NCBI GenBank assembly: GCA_963978905.1
Contig: OZ022257.1
Span: forward strand, 25,683,274-25,747,273
Reading direction: 5' to 3'
DNA: 64,000 bases
Source of the DNA: Trichostrongylus colubriformis
Lineage: Eukaryota; Nematoda; Chromadorea; Rhabditida; Trichostrongylidae
Below, piece after piece: positions 10,441 through 25,300 of the stretch (its first letter is position 1; each line of letters opens with the position of its first letter). The notes beneath the pieces are model-generated. The model searched no databases, was not told the origin of the DNA, and was given only the letters and a program-made list of their open reading frames with translations. The position numbers and the translations under genes are program-made.

Positions 10441-12590
10441 GTATGGAAAAAGTAGGACACAAAAGCTAAAAAAACAAACACGAACGCTGTAGTACGTTCC
10501 ACTGCTATCATCGCAACAGCGACGCGGGATCGCGATGGGGTGCGTTAATTTCTTTGTGGTTGACTTGAACCTTTTTTGAATATATGTAACTTATTAAAAC
10601 CCTATCTTCCGGAGTGGTTAGTACATCTAGTAAAACTCCTATAGCTAAAACTACAAGCCACATGGTCCCCTAATGTGTGCGAAGTTCCCTATTTGCAAAA
10701 AGTCGAGGATATTTTGAAAAAAAATCAAAGTGCCTCACATTGCATAGTCGGAACTTTCTTTAAAGAAAACATTATAAGTGCGGATTCCCAATGCGGGATC
10801 GACAATGTTGTCTCCTTATAACTACTCACCATATGTTCTGAAGGAAAAAGCTTTATCAAAGAAAGCTAGTCGAGCAGTTTTTTGTTGTCGAGGTGGAGGT
10901 ATTTCCCTGACTGATTCTTCGGAAATACAATTCATTTCTCTGAACCAGTACACATCCTTCGCTCTCAGAGGTGCAATGGTATGGCGAATAGCGTTGCTCG
11001 GGCTCTTCATGCATGAGTACATGCTTAGTTAAAAGCGCTCCCTGACTAATCGGTTAATGCCGGAAGCCTCTTTGTACGTGTGACTGTAGCCAGCTGTCCA
11101 AGAGATGACGTTTAACATTCGCCAGCTTCGTTGTGGGATGCGTAAGGTTTCCATCGAAGATTCATCAGGTTAAAGTGCACCAATGTTAAATTGTTTTAGA
11201 ATTGTTAGCTTAGGACAAGGTATCGAGTATCTATCCGCACCACAGCATAAGTTGCGGGCGTTCGGTTACAGTTCGGTTACAGAAGCTTGACATGTTCACA
11301 GTCCGCAGCGCCAGAAGGACCGAAGGAACAGCAGGCCCTTTGACTCTGTTTATCCTTTGCTCCATGTCCTCTCTTTTTCACAATGTCGTGAGCCCTTATC
11401 TCAAAACTTCTGTGTCTTACCTTGCCCCCTATCTCCGCATTTCCTTCGAAATTTTAGAGCCGGGATTAGATCAGATATTATTTGGAAAGTTGAACCCAGC
11501 ATTCCAGTCTTATCATATCTCCCCTTCCCACCTTGGACCCTCAGCCTGAGAAATTTCATTGATCACTGCATAACTCCGTAATTACAATTCTCCATCTCCT
11601 CTATCGGACCACACGCGATGCCTCTGGCGATCTCGACGGGTGCTTGACCCTGGTTGATTTGCACGCTAGGAAAAGGCCAGTCAGAGAAACATCTCGGTAT
11701 CAAAGCAAAAAAAATTCATTGCTTCGACCAGGTTGTGGTCAGGGACAAGGGGTACAGGAACCGTGGTTCTTGTCATTATACCGTTAGCTCAAATGCCTTC
11801 AAGAAAGGTATTTAGTTCTCGCTAAAGAATACAACAAGGAATAATTACTATTTTCTCGACACGGTTCGAATTTTATGAGAAATCAAATGGTCATAGTTCG
11901 TAGTGCAGCCGGATCCATCTTATAGCTTTAGAAGTGACTTCACCACGTGCTACATAAAACCAGATGCTGCGACGACACACAATTCCTGCGAAAAGCCTTT
12001 TAATGTGTCAGGTTTTTGGTTTGTTAGCAATTCAGGTGTATCTGGCTATGGCTACCGTATTTTATGGTGATCAGGAGAATGTTTTCCGAAAGAACTCTAT
12101 TCTTTTTTCGTGTATATCACCTTTCGTTACCTTTCGCCAAATTTTAGGTTCAATCTTTATAATAGCGGAGGTTTCTATATTTCCATCGCTGTCGAAGGCC
12201 TGTACATGGCTCAAGGCCTAAGAAGTGTCTGCTGTCTCATCAAATGCCTCCTTCCTCTAGCACTTCTGGCATCATGTCATGGATGCTTAGAAGTCCAGAA
12301 TTCAAAAGATAAGCTCGTCTTATATTCCACTACTGAAGTATAGCAGAGCTGCGCTCAGTGATCACATCAGCAGAGCATGGATGCTACCAGCTGGCCTCAT
12401 AGACAGGAATTTTTAGAACGTGCACATTCGTTCATAACAATAACTCAATTATGCATGAATGACAAAAGTTTATATGTTACTTTTGTTAATCGGCACATTC
12501 ATTTACATTGTTCATTACCGGACATCTGTCTGGAATCCAAAATGCTTCCAACGCTGTTTTGGAGGTAATCTCCGTCTCATTTAGCTACTC
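10441..12590. other. No recognisable gene
   Basis: Scattered short ORFs on both strands without splice support or family resemblance. A few short phrases around 12230-12400 resemble repeat debris seen in other nematode repeats. Confidence 0.4.
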
Positions 12591-12599
12591 CATTCTGCT

Positions 12600-12790
12600 G
12601 CCACATTTACTGTGCAGTCCACCAAGCACCCGTAATTCGAACTGATGGAACTGTCTCTCTGTTCGGCCAATGTATGCTGAATTGTATGTACATTCGATAT
12701 GATGTATCACACATGCCGAGAATCACTCCCCATGTTTACGGCAAGGACATGCTGCACTATTCTCCCACAGAAACGGTTTGTCGTTAAGCC
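12600..12790 (-). pseudogene. Penelope-like retroelement GIY-YIG endonuclease fragment
   Basis: A minus-strand reading gives a Cys-containing stretch followed by HHIECTYNSAYIGRTERQF. This matches the start of the GIY-YIG domain that follows the RT in Penelope-like elements (pattern: hydrophobic strand, C, then xYIGxTxRxh). Downstream catalytic residues are absent or out of frame, and no RT is visible upstream. A short, decayed fragment. Confidence 0.45.
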
Positions 12791-13368
12791 TTCCTCACGA
12801 AATGACGCTTGTAGCAGTCATGAGGAATATTAACTACGAAGTCATCCTTCAATTGTGCTTGAACAATAAACCGTTGAACTGCTTGTGAGAGGATTCAAGG
12901 CGAGAGTTTCGATCCACGGGCATTGTTCACGATGTATTTTGCACGATTCCAGAGATGCAGGAGGAAGCAGGCTTCCATGGGATAACGGGCTCTTCTTATG
13001 ATTTGACTCATGCTTATGTGTGTTGGAAGACAACAAAAGGTTCTGGACGATAGTCACAGTAAATTCCCATCTCAGTCAATCCATCAACAATGGCGAGGCT
13101 TGTGATGATACGACTTGGACTACATAGATTTTCTTTTACAGAAATCAATCAGGCACCCGGTTTGTCCAATGACGTCATAATATCAAATGTTAGATATACG
13201 AAAGCAAGGTATTGCCTAATAAGAAGATCGTTGTATCGCTCACGAATTTCGTTCTTTACACGTGAGAGACTGGAAAGTTTATCAAAAAGTTGAAATGAGT
13301 TTATGTCGTTGATGAAAGATAATCATTTGATCAGTTTTTCGAAGAGTTCTTGCTTGTCGAACCAGATT

Positions 13369-16300
13369 TCAGGCACTCTCTTTTGCTTCAGCTCTCGCCT
13401 CAGCTGCTTGTACCTTTTTGTTGTATTTTTTGAGCATAGTTACGTATGCGTCCAAATATGGCCCATACTTTTTACGTGGCAACAAACCTTCCTGGAAATG
13501 AACATGTTGCGTAAACTCCAACAAGTCAAATCTTGCACCTCTTGACTCAGTGGCAAATATCGAGCTATAAGGTGATTCTTAGGCGTGATCGACAGTGAAT
13601 CCATGCGGATCTACGCATTCTCTCCAACCCGTTAAGAAATTCACAAGCAATCGAAAGAACATTGAACTGACAAGGGAAGGACCACAGGTCGAAGTGGCCA
13701 TTCGGAATGCTATACATATGATCCGACGTATTTTCGGACGCTGATCTCGAATCTGTATTCGAAATTTGCAAAACGATTCTCTGAGCGGAGTTATGGAGGT
13801 TTTTTTTGAAAAAACAATACTATATGGTAGGTTTGGAAGCCCATAGCACGCGAGCCAGACCTTCTTGCGCAAAACCAGGGAGATTTTCGTGTTCAGGGAG
13901 TCAAATTACCCCAGAACTCAAGTTTTTAGCCAATTCGAGAATTCGGCCAAATTTCGGAAAAATCCACGGGCTATAGGGTGGCAGCCCATTGAACAAATGA
14001 GAAGTCGTTGACCCTTGCGTAGAAAATGCTCCTAATGACGCTTGTTTAGTACATTTAGTGCGATGGGCAAGTGTAAAAGGTATGTGTAGGCTATCTTGTT
14101 CAGGTTGCAGGGTTTTCTGTAGAAGAAAATTCAAAAACTACCACTTTATAACCTGGCCACCCCCAATTTTCCGAAGTTGGACCAAAAGGATTTGGCTGAA
14201 AATTTGCAGAGAGGGGTAATTCGACCCGCTGTGCACGAATATCATAATCTTTTCACGAAAAAACGCCTAAAGCGTGTGGTACGGGATTCTTTTCGACTTG
14301 ATATCCTTCCGTTGTGAGTATGTTAGCATTTATAAATAAAGTGGCAGAGTAAATGATGGGTGTGATAGATACCAGTCCAAGGAAACGTCCAGAAGTGGAA
14401 GAAAAGCACTTACTGACAATGAAACGCAAAATGCAAAAGAACTCGCACTGGCGGGGAGCAAACCCTCGATCCCTCTCCTGCAGATCCGGAGCACTACCAC
14501 TAAGCCGCGTAGGCCGTCGACTGCTCAGCAACGGCGATGCTGATGAACCGTTCATTCAAAGAAAAACCTCCATAACTCAGCTCAGAGAATCGTTTTGCAA
14601 ATTTAGAATGTAGATCCGAGATCAGCGTCCGAAAAGAGATCGGATCATATGCATCTCATTCCGAATGGCCACTTCGACCTGGGGTCCTTCCCTTGTGAGT
14701 TGGTGCAGGCAGGTGACCGAAAGCAGATAGATTCAAATCAGAAAATCTTTAACTGTCATACCTCAGATGCCATTTCAAGAAGACACATATGTAAAAATAT
14801 GTATTGAATTGGTGACTGAATTGCATGGAACCGTTGTTGTCGGACTTCCTTCAAGATGTCAACCATTTGCACATCACCGTTCTCGCGAATCTTCTGCCAT
14901 GCGTAATCGATTGCTGAAAGAACGTTTTAAAGGATATTGTATGGCTCTTCAGCCAATGATACTCATGCTAATGGCTCTTGTCTAGCATACTAATGAAAAT
15001 GTTAATCATGAGTGCTCACGAGCTACGTCAAACCTTTGCATTACCATGTATCAGGTCCGATTTCAAAGCCACCACAAGGGCAAGTCGGTGAACTGTTGAG
15101 TTTGGAAAAAGAGACGCTAAGAAGTGCCACCGCAGAGGAAGAACGATATGAAACGACTAAAAGCCTTATAACCATCACCATTCCGGCAGACTGTTCTAGA
15201 AGATGGGTTTTCGCACCCGCTGCGTTAATGTCGAGGTGAGGAGTAGGCAAGGTCAAGTCCTGGCGAATGCCCTTACTGGTTGCTTGGCCATCCACACCAT
15301 GGTGAAGAGATGAAAAAGCTCAAGACGCACCCTCAACGTCAGTTCGCCATTCAAGGTCCCCCCAAGCCTTGCCTAATCATTCACAATGGAAAACTAACTA
15401 TCAGGGTACCCATCTACTTGTCTGTGTGGCGAGGCGATGTGTACGCTTTTAGCACTTACACTTTTAGCACTTTTTAGCACCTACAGCACAGCGGTAAAAA
15501 TTTCGAGTGCATAAGTGATATGGCAAGAAAACTTCACTATGTTGTCAAGGTAAAGATGCGTCTACGCTCAAAGTACTCTCAGCTTCATTAGCCGCTCAAA
15601 AAAATCGCTAATCATCACTTTTCGGCGTCATCAGCCACTTTTCTTTCCAATGATTCGAGAATTTCACTGTCTCAGAATGACTGAATTTTTATTCGAAGAG
15701 CTTATAAAGCCCCCACACCTAAAATTCTGGCAAGACTCCGGCTGCTGCGACAGTTTTCAGTTCAAACACTGACAGGAAAGTTTGGGCATTCAATGATGTG
15801 ACGATGTCGAGCAACGTCAGATTAAGCCGCTTAGTAAGGTTGCTGCTAAAGTGAAACTCCTGTTTGGCACAAAAGGCCATTTGCTGGTATCATTGTTGAA
15901 AGTTCATGCTGCTTTTTGGAGCCCATTAAGCACACCTGTCTTATGGAAATGTGATCAAATCTGCTCACCTACAAATGTGGCTGATCTTCCAATGCCAGCG
16001 GAACAGTGTACTGTAACTGGCTGGCTACTAGCCAGTTGACGGCACAACTTCAAACAGCCTACCATCGGTGCGGGACTAAATGGCGCCGTATGGTCGGGCC
16101 ACACCAAGTACGCAAAGTGATTGACTGTTATTGATTGACCTCTGGAAAAAGCAGCATAATAATCTCCATGCCCTTCAGTCTGAAGGTGCTAATAAAGGGT
16201 AGCAATAGCAGTGCGCTGAAGAAAGGAAATTGAGTGCACTGCAACAGGCATTCAAGTGAACATTTTGCAGAGTCACGAATAATTGTTGCATTTCCGTGTG

Positions 16301-19300
16301 ATTTAGAGGCTCTAAGAAGGCTGCGATTGGACTTGATAACAATGGCGATTTCTTTGCAAGAGAAATCCGCCAACCTCGCATCTACTTCAAGCACGGTATG
16401 CTTCACTGAATCAAATGGATCTGGCTTTGTATCCTTGAATGTAACCTTATACGGCCCGAAACTTTCCGTCTGTCCTCTCGACTTTGGGAAATACTGCCGA
16501 CATTTTTCGTGTTTGCCTGAATACATTCTAGTTCACACGTAAACAGAGTGTTTGCATCCTCTTAGGCCAGCCCTTATTACTGCTCGTTTAGATATTTCAA
16601 ATGGCTTTCAGCCGTTATATATTTACAACGCATATATAAATGAAGAAAAAGGAAGGGGAGAAGCGGAGTAGTCTTCTAACACACTTTTCTTCCACCGCGA
16701 CTTGTGAAATTTTAAAGGGCGCATCCTACGATGGTGCCGCATTAGTTAATACATCCAATAATGGAATTAGGGGATGAAAAAAATTGAAGGTATCATGGCA
16801 ATGAGAGGGGAGCATCTCACAAAAACTGCACAACTAAACATCTCGGAGAGATCTTTGAGGGGTCAGTGGACACGGGGGTAATTTTTGTCTAGTTCTTAGT
16901 AGAGAAAGGAAGGGGAATGCTCCTTCTCTGGGCATAGTTGAGGATATCGTCCTCAGGGACATGTCCCCCCTCCCTACCTCTCATTGCGATAGCACCGGTT
17001 TCGAGAACGAAGCCACCTTGATGAAGCCACCCAATTCAAAGACTACAACTAAAAGGTCGTTCTTGGCTTTGCATTGGAAGGAATTGAAATTTCTCTTCCA
17101 AAGGCAGCATCAGGGATAAGGTAATTGTTGGTAAATCCTTGTAAAAAGTCACCAACATGAGAATTAGGGGACTAGAGCCTATTTATGGCGAATCCCCGTC
17201 TGAAAGGGCGCCCCCAACCTGTGTAACGGCGTAATATCTGACAGCTTGCATCATCGGATGGCAGACCTCGCCTCCACACGACATGATTCCTGGTTGACTA
17301 CGATGAGAATGGCTGAGGATAGGGGAATCGAAGGTATTGCGTCGCGCTTTCTCAGTTTCTACTTGAAGCCACTTCAAAAAATAGATGCTGTCGTATTTCC
17401 AAATATTTCCCTGATTGTGTTCTTGGCAACGTGCCAATATAAAAGAGGCCGGACCATCCGCACTTTGATGGGAAGGACGTCCGCGTTGAGATTCAACGGC
17501 GTGATGAGGTTCCTATTTCTCAGGTCTTTAGCCATTTCCTTCCGTTTTTTCTTCACGCATCACTAAGCACTAGGACTTTCATATTCGCCAATTTTTTCAC
17601 TGTTCGTCCAAATTTTCCCTTCCACTGTCTCTAATGGGGAGATCAGGAATAGAAACATCACCTTTTTACTGCTATTAAGATTGTCTTCCCTACTTCAGTT
17701 GTTGCATGTGATATTGTCGCAACCACCGCAGCACTCTGTAGCCACTCAAGGAAACTACCGCATATATTTGGATCGGACTTTCGAGGTCCTAAGTAATTGG
17801 CATGGACGTTAAATCACTACTGATCACTATAAATCGTTAAATCACTGGAGTGGATGGCTATTGGTACAACCCCGCCTTTCTCGATGTTGTTACGTACGTG
17901 ACGTGCCAAGCGACCCCAATCAACGGTGGGATTCCAAGGGTCATCATGTTACTCAGATTGATCCATAAGCTGAGTAAAAAAACAAGTAAGATGAGCAATA
18001 TTAATGGGACAATCTTCTTGAGAGGCTATTCACAAATTCACTAAGTTTTTGAAATATGCTCTTCCCGAACTCTTCTCACGAAAAGTAATGGTAATATTGG
18101 CGATAGCAATAAACTCTACCCAGAACTTTCAAATGCGCCAGTACATTATAAATTTTTGAGAGTATGGCACGTTCCAGAATAAGATGAGATGGAAGGAATG
18201 CTTTTCGTGTGCAATACCTTATGACAGCAACTTAGCTAATAGCAGAACGGACCCCTTGCGAACGAAACACTGGCTACTTACCCTTTGACGACTTCAATCA
18301 CAAGTTGGTCTTTCACGACATCTTAAGGCTTTGGAGAGAAATTGTAGACCAATTGGAGATGAGAGGTCAAAAACGAGTATTTCTACAAATTGGTGAGTGA
18401 TCTATCTCCTCTATTTGTTTTTTGTCAAACATTGTGCATGTGTGCTCTCGTGTTTCCCACTGCTCCTGCCCACCCATTCACGGCAAACTGTGCTTCTCTA
18501 CATGCATGCGCCTAGCACCCGCCAGATTTCTTCGAACTGCAAACGCCGCCATCATTTCATACAGAAACACGCTCACACTTCCTATTTAGCTACAAACCCT
18601 TCGGACCTTGTAGAAATTCCAATATAACAGGACTCCCTAGTACCAGAGCTTCATCCTTCCACGGGATTATTTTTACTCATTCGCGATTGACAAAGAGGGT
18701 CTAACACACGCTCATTAGGAACAAACTGCAGTTGCGAGACCGTCCTTATTAGATTTATGTTTATTTTGTGCTCTAATTTCGCTATTAACCCATAACGGAC
18801 GGTGCGCCACATGGTTACTCCCAACATTTAAATCTAGTTTTGCAATATTTCCAAAAAACCAATTATACACGTATAAACTACAAGTATTGAAGAATAACAT
18901 ATATTTCCAGGACCGGTGCAGCGCAAATTTTCAACAAACATTATGCGAGTAACTTTAAATGCAATCCTTTCTAGTTGTACAAACAAGTGACAACAATTGT
19001 TTTTAGTTACAATCAATAATCCATTAGAATCCGTAGACTCCGTTTCCCATTTGGAAACCCTCGCGCTCATCTTACTACTCGAAATGCATAACTTTTTTGC
19101 AGTAATAGGTAGAGAGAAGTACCGCGTGTAACAGCATGAGGTGATACCACTACACAGTGATGACCTTTTTATCAGTAGCAACTGCATAAAAAGGTTACAA
19201 AAATGACTCAATTTAAAAATTGGTGAAAGATTTGATTAAAAAACGGCGCAAAAACGCCGCCGTCCGTTATGTGTTGCGTGGCCATGTGGCGCACTGTCCG

Positions 19301-22300
19301 TTATGGGTTAAATATGTAGTAATATGCCTAAATGAGTAGCATAAGTCTATTCAATCTGTATTTCAACTAATTGACCTTTACTCGGTTAACGGATCAATGA
19401 CTTGTGAGTTCACGCACCTATAAGGAGTCGCTTCGTGTCCCATGTGTGAAGCAACATCAACTGGGTGCAAAAAGGGCGGATTCGTATCAATATTCGAGGT
19501 CCCCTAACATTGTAGCAGTGAGAAGTTCACATCCTCGTAAGACGTGGAGTGCTCAATCAGTGGTGAGCTGTTGGCCATATAGTTTTGGCGTGGTTTGTCT
19601 CTTGGGAGCAATAGATAGGGATAAAACGAATAAGGTGGTATGTCACGGCGATTGTCGCTAAAGTGGAGCTAAAAAGCTTATTCTTTTACAGGCTCCTCGC
19701 CAATGCATCGAATGTGCTTTATTGAGCCCCAACCGAATAACTGAATGTTCACATCAACATTCATTACAATACTTTCTGAAAACTGCTGAAGCGATGGACC
19801 AGAGCGCCTACCCATCGCTGTGGCTATGGAGCGTTATGAGAATATTGTTAGCGTCTGAATCACAGCATGATCCCACTTTTCAACCTGCAGTGCGACTGTC
19901 TCCAGGAATGCATGCACTAGCGACTCCATGGAAAGTCAAGCAGCTGTCTCATTCTGACGCAAACATCGAAAGTTTCTTGGGGTTGTTTACAATAGTTGAC
20001 AACTTCATATTCTCAGCACAGTGTGGCTGCAAAGGAGACATTCTTCAGCTCACAGAGAAACGTGTTTTGTGGCGAGCGAGGTCTCGTTTCTCCTTGTATT
20101 TATCAAGGGCTTGGGGGCCATCACTCGAACATTGGATTCTGCGGAGCAGTCATTGTAAGAGAGAGCTTATAAATCGACCTTCAACGAAGTTGCACAGCTG
20201 CACTACTACTGAACTTCGCTCACAGAACATCATGTGCCAGAAGTCTTCTAGTGTTTCCACCAATGGTCCCTGTAAACATTCCGTTAAATCTCAAGAATAG
20301 TGTTCGCTCATCTTCTTCAGAGTCCTATGTTGAAGTCTCAGTACACGGCAAACAGTTCACGACAAATTAACACTGGTTGGATGTGTCTCAAAGATCCTGT
20401 TGACCTCCGTATGTTCGCTACTATTAGTAACTGTAGAGATAAGTTGAGTATACCTTTGTGCCTTGAGTGATTCATTCATGAACCCCCTACTCTCTGACCT
20501 ATCTAGTACGTTGATGATGCCCTTTCATAATTTGTTTGAACACCTTAGAATGAGTTGTAGGATTGCTCTACCGTTTTCTTGACTACCTACAGAGCTTGTT
20601 TAGGTTCTGTCAATGTTCTGAAGCGTCTGAAGCCTCATAAATAAATTCATAAATAAATTGTGCCTATATCAGCAAGTGTGTTGCGCCTTTTGTGGATGTT
20701 TATATTACTTGCTTACAGCGATCAGTAATTGCATTCTGAGAGCTAGAGAGAAGAAGACTTGTTAGAGACTTCTTCCCGAAAAGAATACCGCGTAGGCTGC
20801 ACTTCTTTTGGGGTTTTGATGTCTTCGGCATGACAAAACGTCTGGATCCAGAAATGTCCTTTCTTTCCCATGAATGACGGAAGAGATGTTAAAAGACAGC
20901 GAATGGCTCGTGGAAATTAAGGAATCTAACGTAGTCAAAAGTCATGCGAACTTGATAGGACAAGTTTTAGAGAATGCTGTATCACTCCCCACCACACAAC
21001 ATGAATTCTCACAGGAAAAGTACTCCGTTCATTAGCCACCAGTAATCGATCCGTGCTGGCTCGGACTCCTCCTGTTAGTTGAATGTTAATACATTAATCC
21101 AAAAAAGAATTGAGAACGGAAGACCGTGCGGTGCATCAGAGTGTATATAAAGAGAGCGTCAAATCATTCGAGTGAGGTAGAGCGTAGTAGTAGAGCGGTT
21201 TTCAATCACGATGTGTTCAAAGATATGTAGGATCTTGACATCGAGATATATAAAAATTGGAAGGAGTTAGTAAGTGCGTGTTTCGGAAGACGATGAAGAG
21301 CAGGGTACAGTATTACTGGAACTGAATACTTTGAAGTAGCTGGAGCTAAGGTTCCACTTCCCAATCGTACCTATCAGATGCGGTAGAAGAAAGAGGATCG
21401 ACTGCTTTCCGAAAAGGCTCTTCCTGAGAAAAACTGCTTCAACTGAGGCAATAAAATCTTTTCACCTGTGTGCATATGTACTTGAATTGATCAGGCATCG
21501 TCATCCAACTTGCATGAATATAGTCATCTTCTGGCCCCCTGTCCTTCAGTACGACACGAGTAGAGTCGATGCAAATGATGTCATTGTATCTGAAACTCGC
21601 ATTACGCAGCACTGCACAAGCGAACAGTCGAAGGAGCCGCGCACAGCATTCAATTTATTCTATTTCCTCCCATTATCACCGCTGTTCGAATAGAACACAA
21701 AACAATCAAAAATGCCGAGAATTTTCGTTTTCTGAGACATCTCTACTTGATCGGACGTCACCTTGAGGAGCTGTATTAGCCGGATCCTTTTTCCGGCTAA
21801 ACTTTGTAGTGGCCCGAAGTAAACGAATGCAACATAAATATGGATAAAAAACCGAAACTTTGATGTGCACGTTAACTCTTTATTACCACCCGTGCAAATG
21901 TGTGAGGGGACTCATTTCATCATTCTGTGCTCCCTCAGTTTCCCGCGCTTTTTTTTACGTAACTGAATGATTTGCAGTGCGCAGCTTATTCTTCTTAAAC
22001 GATTGTAGCTCTCATCCAGAGCACAGCATATCCCTATACGAAGTGGTGTAGTGCTTACGGGTTAGTTACTTATAGAGGTTTTCCGCGATACATCTAACCT
22101 ATAATTGCAAGTTGATAGCTGCTAGTTCATCAGTGGAGCCGAGTGTTGACAAAGGGGTAGGAGAGTTAGTCAAAGGATAAGCACTTCCCCCATATGAAGG
22201 AAGCACAATTACGTAGGAGTGTTGAATTTCTTGCTTGAATAGGGCCCGAAAAGTGGCGTGAGTATCGGATTGTGATAATCTAGATAATTTTCGAATATTG

Positions 22301-25300
22301 CCTACTAATGTGTAAATCTGTCATATAACCTTTGATCAAGTCAATATCTGCTAGTTTACTGGCTTTCAATGAAGAATATAGCCTGAACTGCTGTATAGTG
22401 GACGTTGCGCGAAAAAACGCAGCACTTTTTTCAACTGTCGTGACTACCTGTTTTTTCAGACGGAGATTCACTACCGCACTGTAATGGCATGAGAAGTACC
22501 GTGAGTACGGAACGGAACAGGAAAAAAATAATGTCAAGCTTCTTAAATTAAGATAAATCTCAATCTCTCGTCATTCTGACAAGCTGAGTGATTCCATAGG
22601 TAGTGCTACATACAGAGCAAGGTCAGTTTAGTAAAATTTTTGCTGAGAATTTGAGAAACTAAAATCCTTCGCAGTCACACGCTCAAAGAGGACGGTCACT
22701 GCGAGATTCATTTTCTTTCCAAGCTTTACAAGAGTACCACCTTCTTTGTGAAGAAATGTTACTTCACGTACCTATTTTTTGGCTCATTTTTATCGTATGC
22801 CTCGGTAGTATATTCAGGTGGTTTGTATTTTTTATTGGCAGCAAACTCTTTCGAAAGTACTTTGATCGGCTGAAACAAGATATAAAGACTTCAAGATTCG
22901 AAGCCTCTCTATATTCTTTCTCCTTTATTTTTGCAAGAATTTGCGTCGTAATACGGCTGCATTAGTATTGACATGTGAGTCTGCTTACGGTGCACGCTGC
23001 ATTCTAAGAGAATAGGAAGAGAATTGATGATAATGATAGGTGTTGATAACCTTAGATGAAACGATCGTAGCTGCCCATCGAGAGCGATTGTCGTTGTGCA
23101 ACGCTGACATTGGTATATTTTCCACTTCAGTCTGCAATTAGCATGTAGACCTGAGCAAAGTCTGTCCACTCGATTAGTTCGAAATATCGGTTTGAAAATT
23201 TGAAAGTAATAGATAAAAAGTGAGCGGTCAAAAAAAGAGAAGAAATTAATGTTAGTGGAAGAATGGAAGGTGAGGACTGACTAATGAACACACCTTTGCA
23301 GCTCCTGCGAGGGCCTCTTCGTCAATGTCGTCGTTCTTCTTGAGGAAATCCTTAAAAAAGCATTGCCTCGCTTTTTTTAGTAGTAATGCCGTTATATCAG
23401 ATTCAGTTCCGATTTTTTGTTATTGCTTGGAATGACAGCCATACATTAAAAACTACTACAACTGAATCCGAGGGCTTTCAGAAAGTTTTTCTTTTCTGGT
23501 GAAACTATTTTGCACCCGTTCCATTGGCATGCTTTGAATTCTCTTGTGTGGAAAGAATATGCAAGTTCCGTATTCCATAAGAGGTCGAACATACATCTTA
23601 TCAGAATTGAAGGACCCTCGCTCTCAAACGACCCGAGCAAGAGAAAAAGTCGTTGCTCGATCTCGATCTTTTCCAGAGAATTAGAAAGAGGCCAGTCAGC
23701 AGAACAGTCAGAAATAATATCGACAGCCTTTTGAATCAGCCAGCTATGTAATTGCCTTGTAAATTTTTATATGGTCCGAAAACATTTGACATGAAACTCC
23801 GTGTGTGTCGCACAGTACGACACGACAGTAACACGGTAGGATTTTGTGTTAGAAAACGGTTGGTACTGATCAACCGATATCAAGAAGTCCATATCGCATA
23901 ATCCTACTCTGTGATGGCACAGAGTCAAAAAGTGAAACAGATGTCTTTTATGCAGCAGCCTCTTCAACGAGTGTATCATTTATCAGATATCTTTTTTGAC
24001 ATTATTCCTTCCTAAACATGACTCCTTGGTTTTTCCAGAGAATTAGAAAGAGGCCAGTTAGCAGAACAGTCAGAAATAATGTCGACAGCCTTTTGGTTCA
24101 GCCAGCTATGTAATTGCCTTGTAAATTTTTATGTGGTCCGAAAACATTTGACATGAAACTCCGTGTGTGTCGCACAGTACGACACGACAGTAATACGGTA
24201 GGATTTTGTGTTAGAAAACGGTTGGTAGTGATCAATCGATATCAAGATAGTCCATATCGCATAATCCTACTGTGTGATGAGCGCAGTACTGAGCGCTAGC
24301 CTCATCGGTATCTCAACAAACACCTATCACTTCTCCAAATTCCACGCATTTTAGCGGTCGAAACATACCGTTGGGCTGCGTTCATACCAAATTGTATGAG
24401 GCGCATCGGCACATCCCAGAATTGAAATTTTTGGCGTAGCTACGTCACACTGTTGAACGCGGCGCGTGCCAACTTGCGATATTTCACTTTACGCCGATAC
24501 GCCAAAACTCCCATTCAATTTGGTATGAATGCAGCCTCACTACTGATATCGGAGTACGAATATGCTCATCTGATAATCAATCAGTTTTTAACTCTCATTA
24601 GTAGTGGTAATTCAGTCGTTTACCGCAGGATTTTACATCTACCACTTCTCGAAAGTCCATATGATTTAGCGGTCGATATCCTTTGTTACAGTTAATACAA
24701 AATCAGGAGCAAAAGTTACCGACCCGCTGATCATTTACCTCTTGATGCGTGTGCTCACTATTTGATAGTCTACACCGTTTGAAGTACAATGGTTTTGGAC
24801 TTGATAGTATGCTCGGTGCGAATTTGTAAACACAGTAAGCATTCAAATTATATATTGATGGTAGATCCTCGAACAAGTCACCAATGGTCATGTTTTCTGA
24901 ACATGCACCTCACTTTAAAATTTGAAGTAGTCTATAACAGTTGATCCGCTTTCTTGCACCTGGCAATGCATTAGAAAATGGTTCAGTTGCATCTATGCCA
25001 ATCCAAATCGCTGTAATGAAAAGCAGCCTTCATTATTGAAAGGCTAGAAGGCTCAGCGGTTGATACATCCGTGCGGCTGATAATAGAATACATACGGAAT
25101 ATGCTCACTCTTTAGCACAGAAAATCAGACAATTCTGTTATAGTAGCTACATAGTAGTTGTGTTGGCAGAATTTCATCACAACTGCTTGTGGGTCTGATC
25201 AACCCTGATCAGTCGTTACTAAATCGGACCTGCCAATGATGTCACAATATGAACCTCTGCATCACCTTAACTGTCAACACTTCACTGCCAACCCCAAAGG

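Noticed and set aside
14440..14520. Functional tRNA gene within TNA element A
   Set aside because: A-box is good, but acceptor pairing and the anticodon loop (no U33) fail; the same block in copies B and C moves with the element.
15930..16037. Plus-strand reading that resembles a trypsin-like protease (PAEQCTVTGW)
   Set aside because: It is the antisense of the PTP exon 15969-16141 carrying WPD and HCSAGIGR, which is far better supported by splice sites and phases.
17850..18044. Plus-strand segment with a vague PTP-like phrase (GGIPRVIMLLRLI)
   Set aside because: No WPD core, wrong strand, no matching splice phase; judged coincidence beside the real PTP gene.
19722..20300. 192-codon plus-strand ORF, one of the longest in the window
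   Set aside because: It overlaps the PTP exon 20179-20269 in antisense and has no family resemblance.
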